33,511 bases of DNA from Bacteroidaceae bacterium (GTDB lineage Bacteria; Bacteroidota; Bacteroidia; Bacteroidales; Bacteroidaceae), in the NCBI GenBank assembly GCA_900771425.1, contig CAAGNV010000052.1:1-33511 (forward strand), given 5' to 3'. The notes under the pieces were generated by a model that did not search any database, had not been told where the DNA came from, and worked only from the letters and a program-made list of their open reading frames with translations. Numbering within the stretch: position 1 is the first letter of the stretch; every line of letters begins with the position of its first letter. The position numbers were made by a program, and so were the translations under genes. Shown here in pieces: positions 1 through 8,754 of the stretch.

Positions 1-113
1 GGAATGTTCGTATTGATGAATAACGAGACCGTTTCTGTGACGTTTTTCTCTGATTAACAGAGATGTAGCTTAACATAGAAGTCGCGTATAAATTATTAAT
101 TTTGAACACCCTA

Positions 114-240
114 CCTGTAAGGGCAAAAGCCTCGTCGCAGCAGAAACTGCCCATGACTCCACGTAAATGCTTTTGCCTTTACAAGGCATCCCCGTCCTGA
201 TACCCTTGCACCCCAAGGCGTCGCTACGCTTGCCCTTGGG
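114..240. other. inverted-repeat block, possible structured RNA or interspersed element
   Basis: The arm at 114-130 (CCTGTAAGGGCAAAAGC) is nearly the reverse complement of 169-186, giving a stem of about 17 bp. The loop between them holds a small GCAG/CTGC hairpin near 137-150. A second hairpin follows, with CCCAAGG at 212-218 pairing with CCTTGGG at 234-240. The block is richer in GC than its flanks. The pairing is visible in the sequence. Whether it is a non-coding RNA, a REP-like repeat or a remnant cannot be told from one copy. Confidence 0.4.
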
Positions 241-477
241 CTTAGTGCACCCTGGCCCTTCAGGCCGCCTTAATAGCGAAAAGTATAATGATATGACGAT
301 TACGTCACACTGTATTCGTAGCACCATTATTGTCCACACCTTTTATATATATACGCGCGCGAGAATATGCCCGTATCCCTTTATGCCACGCATGATGCAC
401 TACAATAGTCTCCAAGTGCCGAAAACGAGTGATATTTGACATAAAACAAGCATAAAAATATAAAAAAAACCTTAAAG

Positions 478-509
478 TTTGGTGCTTTCACAAAAATCTA
501 TTATCTTTG
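478..509 (+). promoter_or_regulatory. Bacteroidetes-type promoter for the 833 gene
   Basis: TTTG at 478-481, a 20-base spacer and TATCTTTG at 502-509 match the Bacteroidetes sigma-ABfr consensus TTTG-N19-TAnnTTTG. It would start transcription near 515, leaving a leader of about 317 nt before the ATG at 833. A weaker TTACTTTG lies closer to the gene, near 639-646. Confidence 0.55.
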
Positions 510-789
510 CCACATCTTACTTGATTCAAACCAACCAAAGAGCAGACACTGTCCATGAAACCATTCAAATACATACCATGTATCAAAATTGAAAAAAATT
601 GTTTTCATTTTGAATTTACATAACATAATATTTATGTTACTTTGCACTTGCTTAACGCAAAAGGAACAAAATTGACCGACATAATACCAATTTGACGTCA
701 AAAAGATAACCAAAGAAACGCAACCAATAAAGAAGTGGACTAAGACTTGAACAATCTTTTCCAATCAGACGAAGATAACAAAAAACCAT

Positions 790-815
790 TTTTATTAACC
801 AATTTTATTAACCAA
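790..815 (+). repeat. 13-bp perfect tandem duplication in the leader
   Basis: TTTTATTAACCAA occurs twice back to back (790-802 and 803-815), ending 17 nt before the start codon. The region is unstructured and A/T-rich, as expected in front of a highly translated Bacteroidetes gene. It may be a ribosome-access element or simply replication slippage. Confidence 0.6.
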
Positions 816-832
816 TTTCAAAATTAAAGCTT

Positions 833-3800
833 ATGAAGAAATTCTTAACTTTATGTCTCGCTCTCGGCTGCACAGTCATGGCGAACGCTCAGTTCCCAGA
901 CAAGTCAGCTTGGCAAGATGGCCAGGATGTTTCGGCTGAATTGTCATGGGGCGACTACGATGGTACCTGGTCAGCAGGCTATGAGACTAAGTCCGGCGCT
1001 GTTACCAGTACACCAAACCCATCGCCTTTCTGGCAAGGTACACAGCCTAACGAAATGGCTCTGGACGATGCCGATGGCAAGTACCCAGCACTCGGTTTCT
1101 ATGTTGACGGTGCTGTAGTAGGTGATCTGATCGATATGTATCAGGTTATTCCTCTCCCTGCTGGTTACTACAAGGTAACTATCAACGCTACTTATCGTGA
1201 AGGTACTCCTGCCGACACATGGACAAGCTATGCAGCTGGTAACCCTAAGCCAAATGCACACCTTTACGTTAACACACTCAACTCAGACAATCCTGAGGAC
1301 GTAAACGTTGCTTATGACCGAGTAATCAAGTCTCTCCCTTACTCAAACGTAACTGAATGCCAATTCACTTCTGAAATGGCTGGTTCAGGTACTGAATGGA
1401 AGGTCGATGGTTCTTACACTTTGAAGGGTGCTGCTGAAGACGGTTCAGACCTCGTAGTTTACTATCCAAACTGTGACGAAGGTGCTGCTATGCACTTCGC
1501 ACTCGGTAACTATCAGCACGAACTCAAGTTCATCCTCCTCGAAGACGGTTACATCCGCTTAGGTCTCAAGAAGACTGCCAACATCGCTCAGGACTGGTTC
1601 ATTTGGTCTAACCTCCATATTTATTATGAAAGTGATGCTGACGAAGACGCACAGATTGACCTCGCTTACGAAACTTACATGGAAGCATGTGGCGAAATCG
1701 AAGCTCTCATGGAACGTATCTCTGACGGTGGCTACCTCGCACTCAACGATATGCTGAGTGATGACTACCTCGGAATTACTGGTGACATGGACGACACAGA
1801 CCTCGCAAGCATCAATGAGACAACACAGGCTCTCATCGCTCTCCGTGCTCAGTACGAAGTTTCATTCAACGCTGCTAAGTCTCTCGGCGACCTCATCGAT
1901 ATGTCAGAAGATATGGCTGTCGCTACAGACTTCCCAGGTGCTGCTGCATTCGCAAGCGCTATCGCAGAAGCTAAGGCTGTTGCTTCAGAACAGTCTGCTG
2001 CTGCATTCGACTATGACCCTGCTGCTTACACTGAAGCATTCAACGCTCTCTCAGCAGCTCGCGCTACATACCTCGACAGCCAGGACTTCGACGAAGACGG
2101 TAACAAGGACTTCACAATGCTCATCAAGAACCCTTGGTTCGTAAATGCTGAATACACTCCTGAATACCTCCCTGTTGACGGTAACGAAGGTACAAAGGCA
2201 TGGCAGCTCACTGAAGAAACTTGGGCTGACCGCTCTGCTCTTGGTAACCCAGGCAACTACTCTGATAAGGTTAAGGAACGTACAGACATCGCTTCTGACG
2301 TTATCCTCACTGCAGATGCAGAAGCTACTAACCAGTGGTTCAAGAACGTCAACTTCGACGGTTGGTCACCAGGTCTCCAGCTCTACTACCAGTCTTGCCT
2401 CATCGGTCCTTCATCAGGCTGGAACTCAATCAGCAGTGGTTCAGAAGAAATCTGCCAGCAGCTCGTTGGTCTTCCTAACGGTTACTACAGCCTCCGCGCT
2501 CTCATGCGTGGTGACGGTGGTGCAGGATGGACAACACCTGACGGCGAAAAGGCATTCCACAACATCTACGCTAAGAACAGCGCAGAAGAAGTTGTTAAGT
2601 CTGACCCTAACATGACAGTTGCTGAAAGTAACAACAACATGAGCAACAACTGGTACGAATGGAACCCACTCGCATGGACTGAACACCGCACAGGTATCAT
2701 CCAGGTTGCTGACGGTAAGCTCCTCATCGCTGCTCAGACTACAAACGTGATGAATGCAACTGGTTTCCGCCTCTTCTTCCACGGCGAAACTCCTGCATTC
2801 GACAAGATGATCCAGCCAGACCTCGACGCTGTTGTTGCTAAGCTCGAAAACCTCGCATTCGAAGGTGACAAGGCTGCAGTTAACGAACTCCTCGCAGGTA
2901 TCGTTCTCCCTATCGGTCAGGACGCTACTATCTACGAAGCTGACATGGCTCTCATCAAGCAGGCTAACGCTTATATCGCTGCTGCTAACGACTACATGAA
3001 GAACTACAAGGCTCTTGAAAACTTCACAGCTCTTCAGGGTGAATACGGTGCAGACACAGAACAGTTCGCTATCCTCGACGTTCCATTCCAGTATGTAATG
3101 GTTCTCGGTAATTCTGAAGAAGATACTTATGAAGACGCTCAGGCTGCTGACAAGATGTACGAAGCATACGCTGAATACATGCCAGCTTACGACAAGGCTC
3201 TCAAGTACACTACTCAGGAAATCGCTACTCTCATCGCTGAACAGACTGCTGCCCTCAAGGCTAACATGGGTACTCCTGAACAAATCAACGAGTACATCGC
3301 AGCTCTCTCTGCTCCTACAAACGTAGAAATGATCAAGCAGCTCGGTGGTGAAAATGCAAGTGAAGAAAACCCACTCGACATCACTTCAATCCTCAACAAC
3401 CCTACATTCGTTGACACTAAGGGCTGGGAAGGTACAAGCATCTCACAGAACGAATACGCTCGTAACAATGCTGAAATCTGGAACCAGACTACATTCGACT
3501 TCTATCAGTCAATTAAGTACATGCCTGCAGGTAAGTATAAGGTAACTGCACAGGCTCTCTATCGTGATGGCGCTGGTTCAGCTGACCTCGCTAAGAGCTA
3601 CCAGGCTTGGAACGACTGCGGTCAGGACAAGGCTAATTGGGCTAACCACAACGCAAGCCTCTATGTAAAGGTAGGCAACCGTACAGGTTCAGACTTCGTA
3701 ACTTCAGTTTGTGACACTAAGCTCACAGGCAACTCATTCGAAAAGTACTACATCAACGACGGTGGTAACTACACTGTAGGTAACGGTGGTAAGTTCTTGT

Positions 3801-5272
3801 TCTTCGACGAAATCCTCGAAGAAGACCTCCCTTACGCTGAAGACTACCTCGGCGCTGAATACTTCTACACTACTGAAGACTCAGTTGCTCCTGCATTCCA
3901 GTATCCATTCGACGGTCGCATTGACCTCGAAGACGGTACTTCACTCTTCTTCCCTGAATCAATGGCAGGTGCATACCTCCGTTTCGCTCAGGGTGAATAT
4001 CCTTGCGAAGCAATGATTAACGCTACAGAAGCTGGTACACTCCAGGTTGGTATCAACAAGACTGCAGGTGTAAGCGGCGACTGGGTAATCTTCTCTAACT
4101 TCAAGCTCTACTACCTCGGTGCAGCTGATATGTCTATTCCAGAACCTAACCCTTCATTCAACCTCGTTGACGATGCTTCTTACAACTTCAATGACGGTAC
4201 AGTTGGTGGATGGCACTATCTTGGCTGGAACAACGGCGGTACTGCTGAAAACGTAGCTCCTGGTTACAACCAGAGTGCAGGTGCTATGGCTCTCACAAGC
4301 ACTAACCCTAACGGTGATCCATGGGGTGCACAGCTCCTCTGCCCTCTCAAGGAAGGCGCTAAGCTCGAAATCGGTAAGACTTACATCGTATCATTCTATG
4401 CTAAGGGTACTGTAGAAGGCGACTACATCGCTCCAGGTGCAGGTGGTTGGCCAAATCCAGAGTGGAACAATGCAGAGCCTGCAGTTCTCTCAACAGAATG
4501 GCAACAGTTCACTTACACTCTCGTTTGTGACGAAAGCAATACTGACCAGAACGGTAACACTCAGGTTTACTTCAACCAGGGTAAGTTGACAGGTACAGCT
4601 TATATCGACCGCTTCATGGTTTACGACGCAGCTAACGAAGTTAACCCAGAAGGCAACCTCATCGCTGACGATGCTTCATTCGCATTCAACGACGGTACTA
4701 CTGGTGGCTGGAAGATGCAGGGCTGGAACAACCAGGGTACAGCTACAGCTGTAGAAAACGGTTGGAACGGCAGTGCATACTGCATGGAACTTGCTCCTAA
4801 CGGACAGGCAAGTCAGAACTACGAAGCTCAGCTTCCTTACAACCTCACTACTGCAATGGAAGTAGGTAAGACTTACCACCTCTCATTCTATGCTAAGGCA
4901 GAAAACGAAGGTGCTGAAATCGAATTCGGTGCTCAGCTTTCTCCATGGGCTGCAGAGAATAAGGAATGGAACGGCAACATGTTCACTCTTACTAATGACT
5001 GGGATCTCTACGAAATCGACTTCGAAGTAACAGATGATTATCCAGCAAATGGCCTCAATTGTCTCTACATCAACTACGGTAAGACTAACGGTAAGGCTTA
5101 CATTGACCACATCGTTCTCGTTTGCACAAGCGAAGAAGATCCTACAGCTATCGAAACTGTAGAAACTAAGAACGTTGCACGCGAAGCTAGCTTCAACCTC
5201 GCTGGTCAGGCAGTTGCTGAAGGCTTCAAGGGTATCGTTATCAAGAACGGTAAAAAGTTCCTCGTTAAGTAA
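833..5272 (+). CDS. giant secreted multidomain protein with carbohydrate-binding-like domains
   Basis: A 1479-residue protein. A signal peptide spans residues 1-19 (MKKFLTLCLALGCTVMANA, then Q). The body contains divergent beta-sandwich-like units recognisable by a phrase of the type PAGYYKVTINATYREG (near 107), LPNGYYSLRALMRG (near 550) and MPAGKYKVTAQALYRDG (near 898). Alanine-rich helical linkers separate them. Two tandem carbohydrate-binding-module-like domains start near residues 1110 and 1275, each opening DDAS-FNDGT-GGW. The last 25 residues (NLAGQAV, then GIVIKNGKKFLVK) resemble the C-terminal tail of many Prevotella secreted proteins, possibly a type IX secretion signal. No catalytic domain is recognised, so a surface glycan-binding or adhesion role is inferred. 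Codon use is extremely uniform (Leu CTC, Ala GCT, Glu GAA), unlike the neighbours, suggesting very high expression. Confidence 0.9.
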   Translation: MKKFLTLCLALGCTVMANAQFPDKSAWQDGQDVSAELSWGDYDGTWSAGYETKSGAVTSTPNPSPFWQGTQPNEMALDDADGKYPALGFYVDGAVVGDLIDMYQVIPLPAGYYKVTINATYREGTPADTWTSYAAGNPKPNAHLYVNTLNSDNPEDVNVAYDRVIKSLPYSNVTECQFTSEMAGSGTEWKVDGSYTLKGAAEDGSDLVVYYPNCDEGAAMHFALGNYQHELKFILLEDGYIRLGLKKTANIAQDWFIWSNLHIYYESDADEDAQIDLAYETYMEACGEIEALMERISDGGYLALNDMLSDDYLGITGDMDDTDLASINETTQALIALRAQYEVSFNAAKSLGDLIDMSEDMAVATDFPGAAAFASAIAEAKAVASEQSAAAFDYDPAAYTEAFNALSAARATYLDSQDFDEDGNKDFTMLIKNPWFVNAEYTPEYLPVDGNEGTKAWQLTEETWADRSALGNPGNYSDKVKERTDIASDVILTADAEATNQWFKNVNFDGWSPGLQLYYQSCLIGPSSGWNSISSGSEEICQQLVGLPNGYYSLRALMRGDGGAGWTTPDGEKAFHNIYAKNSAEEVVKSDPNMTVAESNNNMSNNWYEWNPLAWTEHRTGIIQVADGKLLIAAQTTNVMNATGFRLFFHGETPAFDKMIQPDLDAVVAKLENLAFEGDKAAVNELLAGIVLPIGQDATIYEADMALIKQANAYIAAANDYMKNYKALENFTALQGEYGADTEQFAILDVPFQYVMVLGNSEEDTYEDAQAADKMYEAYAEYMPAYDKALKYTTQEIATLIAEQTAALKANMGTPEQINEYIAALSAPTNVEMIKQLGGENASEENPLDITSILNNPTFVDTKGWEGTSISQNEYARNNAEIWNQTTFDFYQSIKYMPAGKYKVTAQALYRDGAGSADLAKSYQAWNDCGQDKANWANHNASLYVKVGNRTGSDFVTSVCDTKLTGNSFEKYYINDGGNYTVGNGGKFLFFDEILEEDLPYAEDYLGAEYFYTTEDSVAPAFQYPFDGRIDLEDGTSLFFPESMAGAYLRFAQGEYPCEAMINATEAGTLQVGINKTAGVSGDWVIFSNFKLYYLGAADMSIPEPNPSFNLVDDASYNFNDGTVGGWHYLGWNNGGTAENVAPGYNQSAGAMALTSTNPNGDPWGAQLLCPLKEGAKLEIGKTYIVSFYAKGTVEGDYIAPGAGGWPNPEWNNAEPAVLSTEWQQFTYTLVCDESNTDQNGNTQVYFNQGKLTGTAYIDRFMVYDAANEVNPEGNLIADDASFAFNDGTTGGWKMQGWNNQGTATAVENGWNGSAYCMELAPNGQASQNYEAQLPYNLTTAMEVGKTYHLSFYAKAENEGAEIEFGAQLSPWAAENKEWNGNMFTLTNDWDLYEIDFEVTDDYPANGLNCLYINYGKTNGKAYIDHIVLVCTSEEDPTAIETVETKNVAREASFNLAGQAVAEGFKGIVIKNGKKFLVK

Positions 5273-5306
5273 TTAACACTCACTAAATAGATATATTTAG
5301 ACAATT

Positions 5307-5341
5307 GATGGCTGAGCACGAAAGTGCCCAGCCATCTTTTT
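5307..5341 (+). terminator. intrinsic terminator of the giant secreted protein gene
   Basis: GATGGCTGAGCAC (5307-5319), a GAAA tetraloop and GTGCCCAGCCATC (5324-5336) form a 13-bp stem with one mismatch, followed by a run of five T. It lies 35 bases after the stop codon. Confidence 0.9.
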
Positions 5342-5404
5342 ATGCGCAAGCAGTCATTTTCCGTTTGTAGGTCCATTTGACCCATAGGCCTATAACCACT
5401 TATA

Positions 5405-5452
5405 CAAAAACAAATCTCCCCCAATCGCTGAAAGAATACGATTGGGGGAGAT
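5405..5452 (-). terminator. intrinsic terminator of the rpiB signalling operon
   Basis: A perfect 14-bp inverted repeat (ATCTCCCCCAATCG at 5414-5427, its complement at 5439-5452) is followed on the minus strand by TTGTTTTTG. It lies about 34 bases after the rpiB stop and closes the minus-strand cluster. Confidence 0.88.
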
Positions 5453-5485
5453 GCTGTCGTTGTCCAGTATCAGTGGCTTGTGGCC

Positions 5486-5929
5486 TTACTGCTTTACAGG
5501 TATGTCGTCGATGCGTTGCTGGTGGCGGCCGCCTTCAAATTCGGTAGCGAAGAACTCGTCGAGTATCTTGCGAGCCATGTCGTTGTCGATGAATCGTCCA
5601 GGCATCACAAGTACGTTAGCATTGTTGTGCTGACGAATAAGGTGAGCAATCTCAGGCTGCCAGCAAAGTCCGGCACGGATGCTCTGGTGCTTGTTCAGTG
5701 TCATCGATATGCCTTCACCGCTTCCGCACATGGCTATGCCCGGATACACTTCGCCGGCTTCGATGCCACGTGCCAGTGCATGACCGTATGTGGCGTAGTT
5801 GCATGACTCTTCGGTGTATGTGCCGTAGTCTTTATATGCATAACCTTTCTCTTCAAGGTATTGCTTTACGAATTGCTTTAAGGGAAATGCAGCGTGGTCG
5901 CTGGCTATTCCTACTGTCTTTATTTCCAT
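5486..5929 (-). CDS. rpiB: ribose-5-phosphate isomerase B
   Basis: A 147-residue cytosolic enzyme of the RpiB/LacAB family. It interconverts ribose 5-phosphate and ribulose 5-phosphate in the non-oxidative pentose phosphate pathway. The N-terminal GIASDHAAFPLK phosphate-binding segment, the catalytic Cys68 in AMCGSGEGISMTLNK and the RQHNNANVLVMPGR segment with its conserved His are all present, and the length is typical. It is the last gene of the long minus-strand cluster and is followed by a strong terminator. An 87-base gap holding a 9-bp repeat array separates it from the STAS gene upstream. Its metabolic role has no obvious link to the signalling genes, so co-transcription may be incidental. 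Confidence 0.95.
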   Translation of the reverse strand: MEIKTVGIASDHAAFPLKQFVKQYLEEKGYAYKDYGTYTEESCNYATYGHALARGIEAGEVYPGIAMCGSGEGISMTLNKHQSIRAGLCWQPEIAHLIRQHNNANVLVMPGRFIDNDMARKILDEFFATEFEGGRHQQRIDDIPVKQ

Positions 5930-5959
5930 TGTTGTGTTGTTGGTGTTATTTATGAGTTT

Positions 5960-6008
5960 ATGGGACTAATGGGACTAATAGGGCTAATGGGACTAATAGG
6001 ACCAATGG
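5960..6008. repeat. 9-bp tandem repeat array A
   Basis: Five consecutive units of the type ATGGGACTA / ATAGGGCTA, plus a partial unit, fill most of the gap between the STAS stop (6017) and the rpiB start (5929). The array ends 30 nt upstream of the rpiB ATG. The plus (template) strand has a GG or GGG run every 9 bases. Related arrays lie at 6765-6845 and 18804-18866. Confidence 0.9.
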
Positions 6009-6016
6009 AACCCGCC

Positions 6017-6319
6017 TTAAATAATCTTGATGATGTTAGAGAATCCGGTGATGTCGAACACTTCCTTGACTTGTGGTTTCATGTTTTTCATCACGAGTTG
6101 TCCGTTACGTGCGTTCACTGTCTTCTGGAGCATGAGGAAGAGGCGTAGGCCCTGGCTGCTGGTATATTCCATATCTGTGCAGTCAAGTTCGATGTCTGGG
6201 GTCTCAAGGTCCATGAGTGGCTGGATGTCTGCTTGAAATTCCGATGCGTTTGTTGTGTCGAGACGACCGGCGAGTGTTACTAATGTCTTAGTACCTTCTG
6301 TTTTGATTTCTACGTTCAT
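6017..6319 (-). CDS. STAS-domain anti-sigma factor antagonist (SpoIIAA/RsbV-like)
   Basis: A 100-residue single STAS domain. The N-terminal strand pattern (MNVEIKTEGTKTLVTLAGRLDT) and the EYTSSQGLRLFLML segment are typical. Ser54 or Ser55 is in the position of the serine phosphorylated in SpoIIAA and RsbV. In this family the unphosphorylated form binds the HATPase partner, and a PP2C phosphatase removes the phosphate. The predicted partner (6333-6731) lies 13 bases upstream and the phosphatase (6844-8751) upstream of that, so a complete partner-switching module is encoded in order phosphatase, kinase, antagonist. The final output is not visible: no SigB-type sigma factor lies in the window, so another binding target is likely. 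Confidence 0.9.
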   Translation of the reverse strand: MNVEIKTEGTKTLVTLAGRLDTTNASEFQADIQPLMDLETPDIELDCTDMEYTSSQGLRLFLMLQKTVNARNGQLVMKNMKPQVKEVFDITGFSNIIKII

Positions 6320-6332
6320 AGTCTATAAATGA

Positions 6333-6731
6333 TTAAATTTGTTTTTCCATTACCAGGATGTTGCATTTGTTCTCGAATGTGTAGGACACTTTGTCCATGA
6401 GTTGTTTGCACAGGAAGATGCCAAGTCCGCCTATGCTGCGTTCTTCTGCCGAGAGTGTGATGTCGGGGTCGGCTTTGTCGAGTGGGTTGAACGGTACGCC
6501 TTCGTCGCGTAGGGTAATGACGAGGCGGTTGGACGGCGTGCGTTCTGTCTTGACTATGACATAGCCTTCGCCTTCGGCATAAGCATACTGTACGATGTTT
6601 TCTGTCGCTTCTTCTACCGACAGCCGGATCTTGAACAGCAGACTGTCATCGTCGGGCATGTCGGGCGACTGCATGATTGCTTCTATTATCTCTGCAGTCT
6701 TGTCCTTGATTGGGTCAAACCTTTTTTCCAT
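6333..6731 (-). CDS. anti-sigma-type serine kinase (HATPase, RsbW/SpoIIAB-like)
   Basis: A 132-residue GHKL ATPase-domain protein of the HATPase_c_2 type. The N box is EEATENIVQYAY, the G1 box DEGVPFNPL and the G2 box GGLGIFLCKQLMD, so ATP binding looks intact. In RsbW/SpoIIAB/BtrW systems such a protein phosphorylates a STAS antagonist and holds a sigma factor or other effector when the antagonist is phosphorylated. Its position between the PP2C phosphatase and the STAS gene supports that role. The 112-base upstream gap contains a 9-bp repeat array that ends 33 nt before this start codon. The effector it controls is unknown. Confidence 0.9.
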   Translation of the reverse strand: MEKRFDPIKDKTAEIIEAIMQSPDMPDDDSLLFKIRLSVEEATENIVQYAYAEGEGYVIVKTERTPSNRLVITLRDEGVPFNPLDKADPDITLSAEERSIGGLGIFLCKQLMDKVSYTFENKCNILVMEKQI

Positions 6732-6764
6732 GATTGTATAGTTTTTTTGTTGTTGGTTCTTTTA

Positions 6765-6845
6765 ATGGGGCAAATGGGACTAATGGGGCAAATGGGACTA
6801 ATGGGACTAATGGGGCTGATGTGGCTAATAGACCTTGTGGGGCTT
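6765..6845. repeat. 9-bp tandem repeat array B
   Basis: Nine units alternate between ATGGGGCAA, ATGGGACTA and decayed forms (ATGTGGCTA, ATAGACCTT, GTGGGGCTT). The array begins on the stop codon of the PP2C phosphatase gene (6844-6846) and fills the gap to the HATPase gene, ending 33 nt before its ATG. G runs lie on the plus strand, as in arrays A and C. Confidence 0.9.
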
Positions 6846-8751
6846 ATAGGTTGATGGTGAGGATTGTTATGTCGTCGTTTTGGTCGTTGCCGTTTGTGAA
6901 GTCCTTCACGTCCTGTAGCAGTGCTTTGGTGCATGCCTCTGGTTCCTTGATTGCCATTGACTTGCGTGCGAAGTCGAGCAGTCGGTCTTCGCCGTATTGC
7001 TCCTGTGCTTTGTTTTCTGCCTCGGTCACACCGTCGGTGTATAGTATGATGCGTGTGCCTTGCTTTAGTTTGATTTCCTCACCCTGATAAGGGAAGTCAG
7101 GCATCAGGCCTACTGCGAGGTTTGCCTTGGCATGGAGGTAGTAGGCGTTTGGTTCGCCGCCGTCTTCGGACGGTTCTATCACTACTATTGGGTTGTGCCC
7201 GCCGTTGCAGTATTCCAGCACTTGGGTCTTCTTGTGGTAGCGTGCTGCAAACAGTGTCACGAATAGCATCTCCTTGTTTCCGGTACAGATAGCGTCGTTT
7301 ATCTTCTTGACTACATCCTCCACGCTGAGTCCCAGTCCGCCTACGAACAGGAACGAACTTCGGGTGATTGCCATGAACAGTGCTGCAGGCACTCCCTTGC
7401 CCGAGACGTCGCCTATGGCAAACTGCAATTCGTCGCCTGAGTCGTAGAAGTCATAGAGGTCACCGCCTACTTCTTTTGCTGGATGCAGTACCGCATACAG
7501 GTTGTCGGTGAACCGCGTAGGCACCATGTTTAGCTGAATGCCTCTTGCAATGTTCAATTCGCTCTCGATACGTTCCTTTGCAGATGTGGTGGTCTTGAGT
7601 TCTTCGATGTATGTGGTGAGTGACCGTTTCATGTAGGCGAAGGAGTCGTGCAGTTGGCGCATCTCGTCGTGTGACTTGATTCGTGGCAGTGCAGTCTGGA
7701 AGTTTCCTTCGGCTATGCTGAGTGCCGATGCCGAGAACTGGGACAGTGGTCGTGTCAGTCGTCGGATTGTGATCCAGCAGAACAGTGCCAGCAGTATGAG
7801 TCCGGCAGCAAGTACGATGATCAGTATCACGTTCATTTCCATTGTCTTCTTCAGCACGTCCTTGATTGGACAGACGATGGCTGCAGACCATCCGTTGCTG
7901 ATTGGTCGGAATATGACGAGCGACTGCCCTCCGTTATGGTCCTTGAATACTCTGTCGCCTGATTTCTTGTTTACCATATCCATTGCGATGGATAGTTGTG
8001 TGCTGTCGCCTTTCTCGTATGAGCTCGACAGAATGGTCTCGTTGAGAATCTTCTCAGGCTGAGGGTGTGTGATGTACGAACCGTTGTTCGAGATGAGTAC
8101 TGTGAATGAGTTAGGGTAGGGCTTGATTGCCGATACTTGCTGTGTGAGTTGCTTCAGCGATATGTCGGCAGTGATGACTGCATATACTTTGTTGTCTTCG
8201 TCTGTGATAGGAATGGAGTATGTGGTCATCATCTGTTCGCCGCCTCCCTCGTCGTAGTATGGCTCGCACCATCCTGCCTGGTTCAGCAGGTATGGCAGCT
8301 GGAACCATTCCATCGTGTGGTAGTCGTAGTCTTCGTTGCCCATCTGGAACGATGTTATCTCTTTCGTGCTTTCGTCCTTGTACGAGTACGGTGCAAAGTA
8401 TTCGCCCTTGCTTGGGTAGTAGTTAGGTATGAACGCCACGGTGCTGCCTACGATCAGCGGGTTGCTCTCTATGAGGCTTTTGGTGATTTCGTACATGTAC
8501 TCAGGGTCGTTCTTATGTGCCTGAACCATCCATACGGTGCTTCGTGCCGACGATTCTACGCTGGTCAGCGTCTTTTCTATGTTTCTGACTGTTGACTTCA
8601 GAATGTTTTCCGCCCCTCGCGATGCTTCTTCCTCGATTAGCTTTCGCGAGAATATCGCCATGATGTATATCGCAATGACGAACAGCAATGCAGTGACTGC
8701 CAGGATGTATGCGGTCAGTCGTGCCGAGAATGATTTTGAGAATAGTTTCAT
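6844..8751 (-). CDS. membrane Cache-HAMP sensor PP2C phosphatase (SpoIIE/RsbU type)
   Basis: A 635-residue inner-membrane sensor phosphatase. A transmembrane helix lies at about 12-34, an extracytoplasmic Cache-like sensor at about 40-300, a second helix at about 307-328, a HAMP linker at about 329-382 and a SpoIIE-type PP2C domain at about 418-635. Metal-binding motifs are present: GGDLYD (429-434), GDVSGKG (447-453), CNGGHNP (515-521), YTDGVTEAEN (571-580) and NDDITIL (625-631). Family knowledge: such proteins dephosphorylate STAS antagonists in response to an external signal. The kinase and antagonist genes follow directly, and a periplasmic binding protein gene precedes it by 3 bases, suggesting that protein helps deliver the signal. 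Confidence 0.93.
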   Translation of the reverse strand: MKLFSKSFSARLTAYILAVTALLFVIAIYIMAIFSRKLIEEEASRGAENILKSTVRNIEKTLTSVESSARSTVWMVQAHKNDPEYMYEITKSLIESNPLIVGSTVAFIPNYYPSKGEYFAPYSYKDESTKEITSFQMGNEDYDYHTMEWFQLPYLLNQAGWCEPYYDEGGGEQMMTTYSIPITDEDNKVYAVITADISLKQLTQQVSAIKPYPNSFTVLISNNGSYITHPQPEKILNETILSSSYEKGDSTQLSIAMDMVNKKSGDRVFKDHNGGQSLVIFRPISNGWSAAIVCPIKDVLKKTMEMNVILIIVLAAGLILLALFCWITIRRLTRPLSQFSASALSIAEGNFQTALPRIKSHDEMRQLHDSFAYMKRSLTTYIEELKTTTSAKERIESELNIARGIQLNMVPTRFTDNLYAVLHPAKEVGGDLYDFYDSGDELQFAIGDVSGKGVPAALFMAITRSSFLFVGGLGLSVEDVVKKINDAICTGNKEMLFVTLFAARYHKKTQVLEYCNGGHNPIVVIEPSEDGGEPNAYYLHAKANLAVGLMPDFPYQGEEIKLKQGTRIILYTDGVTEAENKAQEQYGEDRLLDFARKSMAIKEPEACTKALLQDVKDFTNGNDQNDDITILTINL

Positions 8752-8754
8752 TGC

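Larger units (their letters stand above)
1..832. other. non-coding region upstream of the giant secreted protein gene
   Basis: No convincing gene is seen here. The stretch has three parts: a more GC-rich, inverted-repeat-rich block (about 110-270), an AT-rich stretch, and an A-rich leader running into the ATG at 833. The small open frames on both strands lack recognisable domains and lie over the inverted repeats. The first 57 bases could be the tail of a gene ending outside the window, but two frames are equally possible. Confidence 0.6.

Noticed and set aside
1..57. C-terminal end of an upstream plus-strand gene
   Set aside because: Two frames end in stops (21-23 and 55-57) and neither tail is recognisable.
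2441..3283. 280-residue open frame on the minus strand inside the giant gene
   Set aside because: Antisense shadow caused by the uniform codon use of the plus-strand gene; composition is Ser/Val/Cys-rich without domains.
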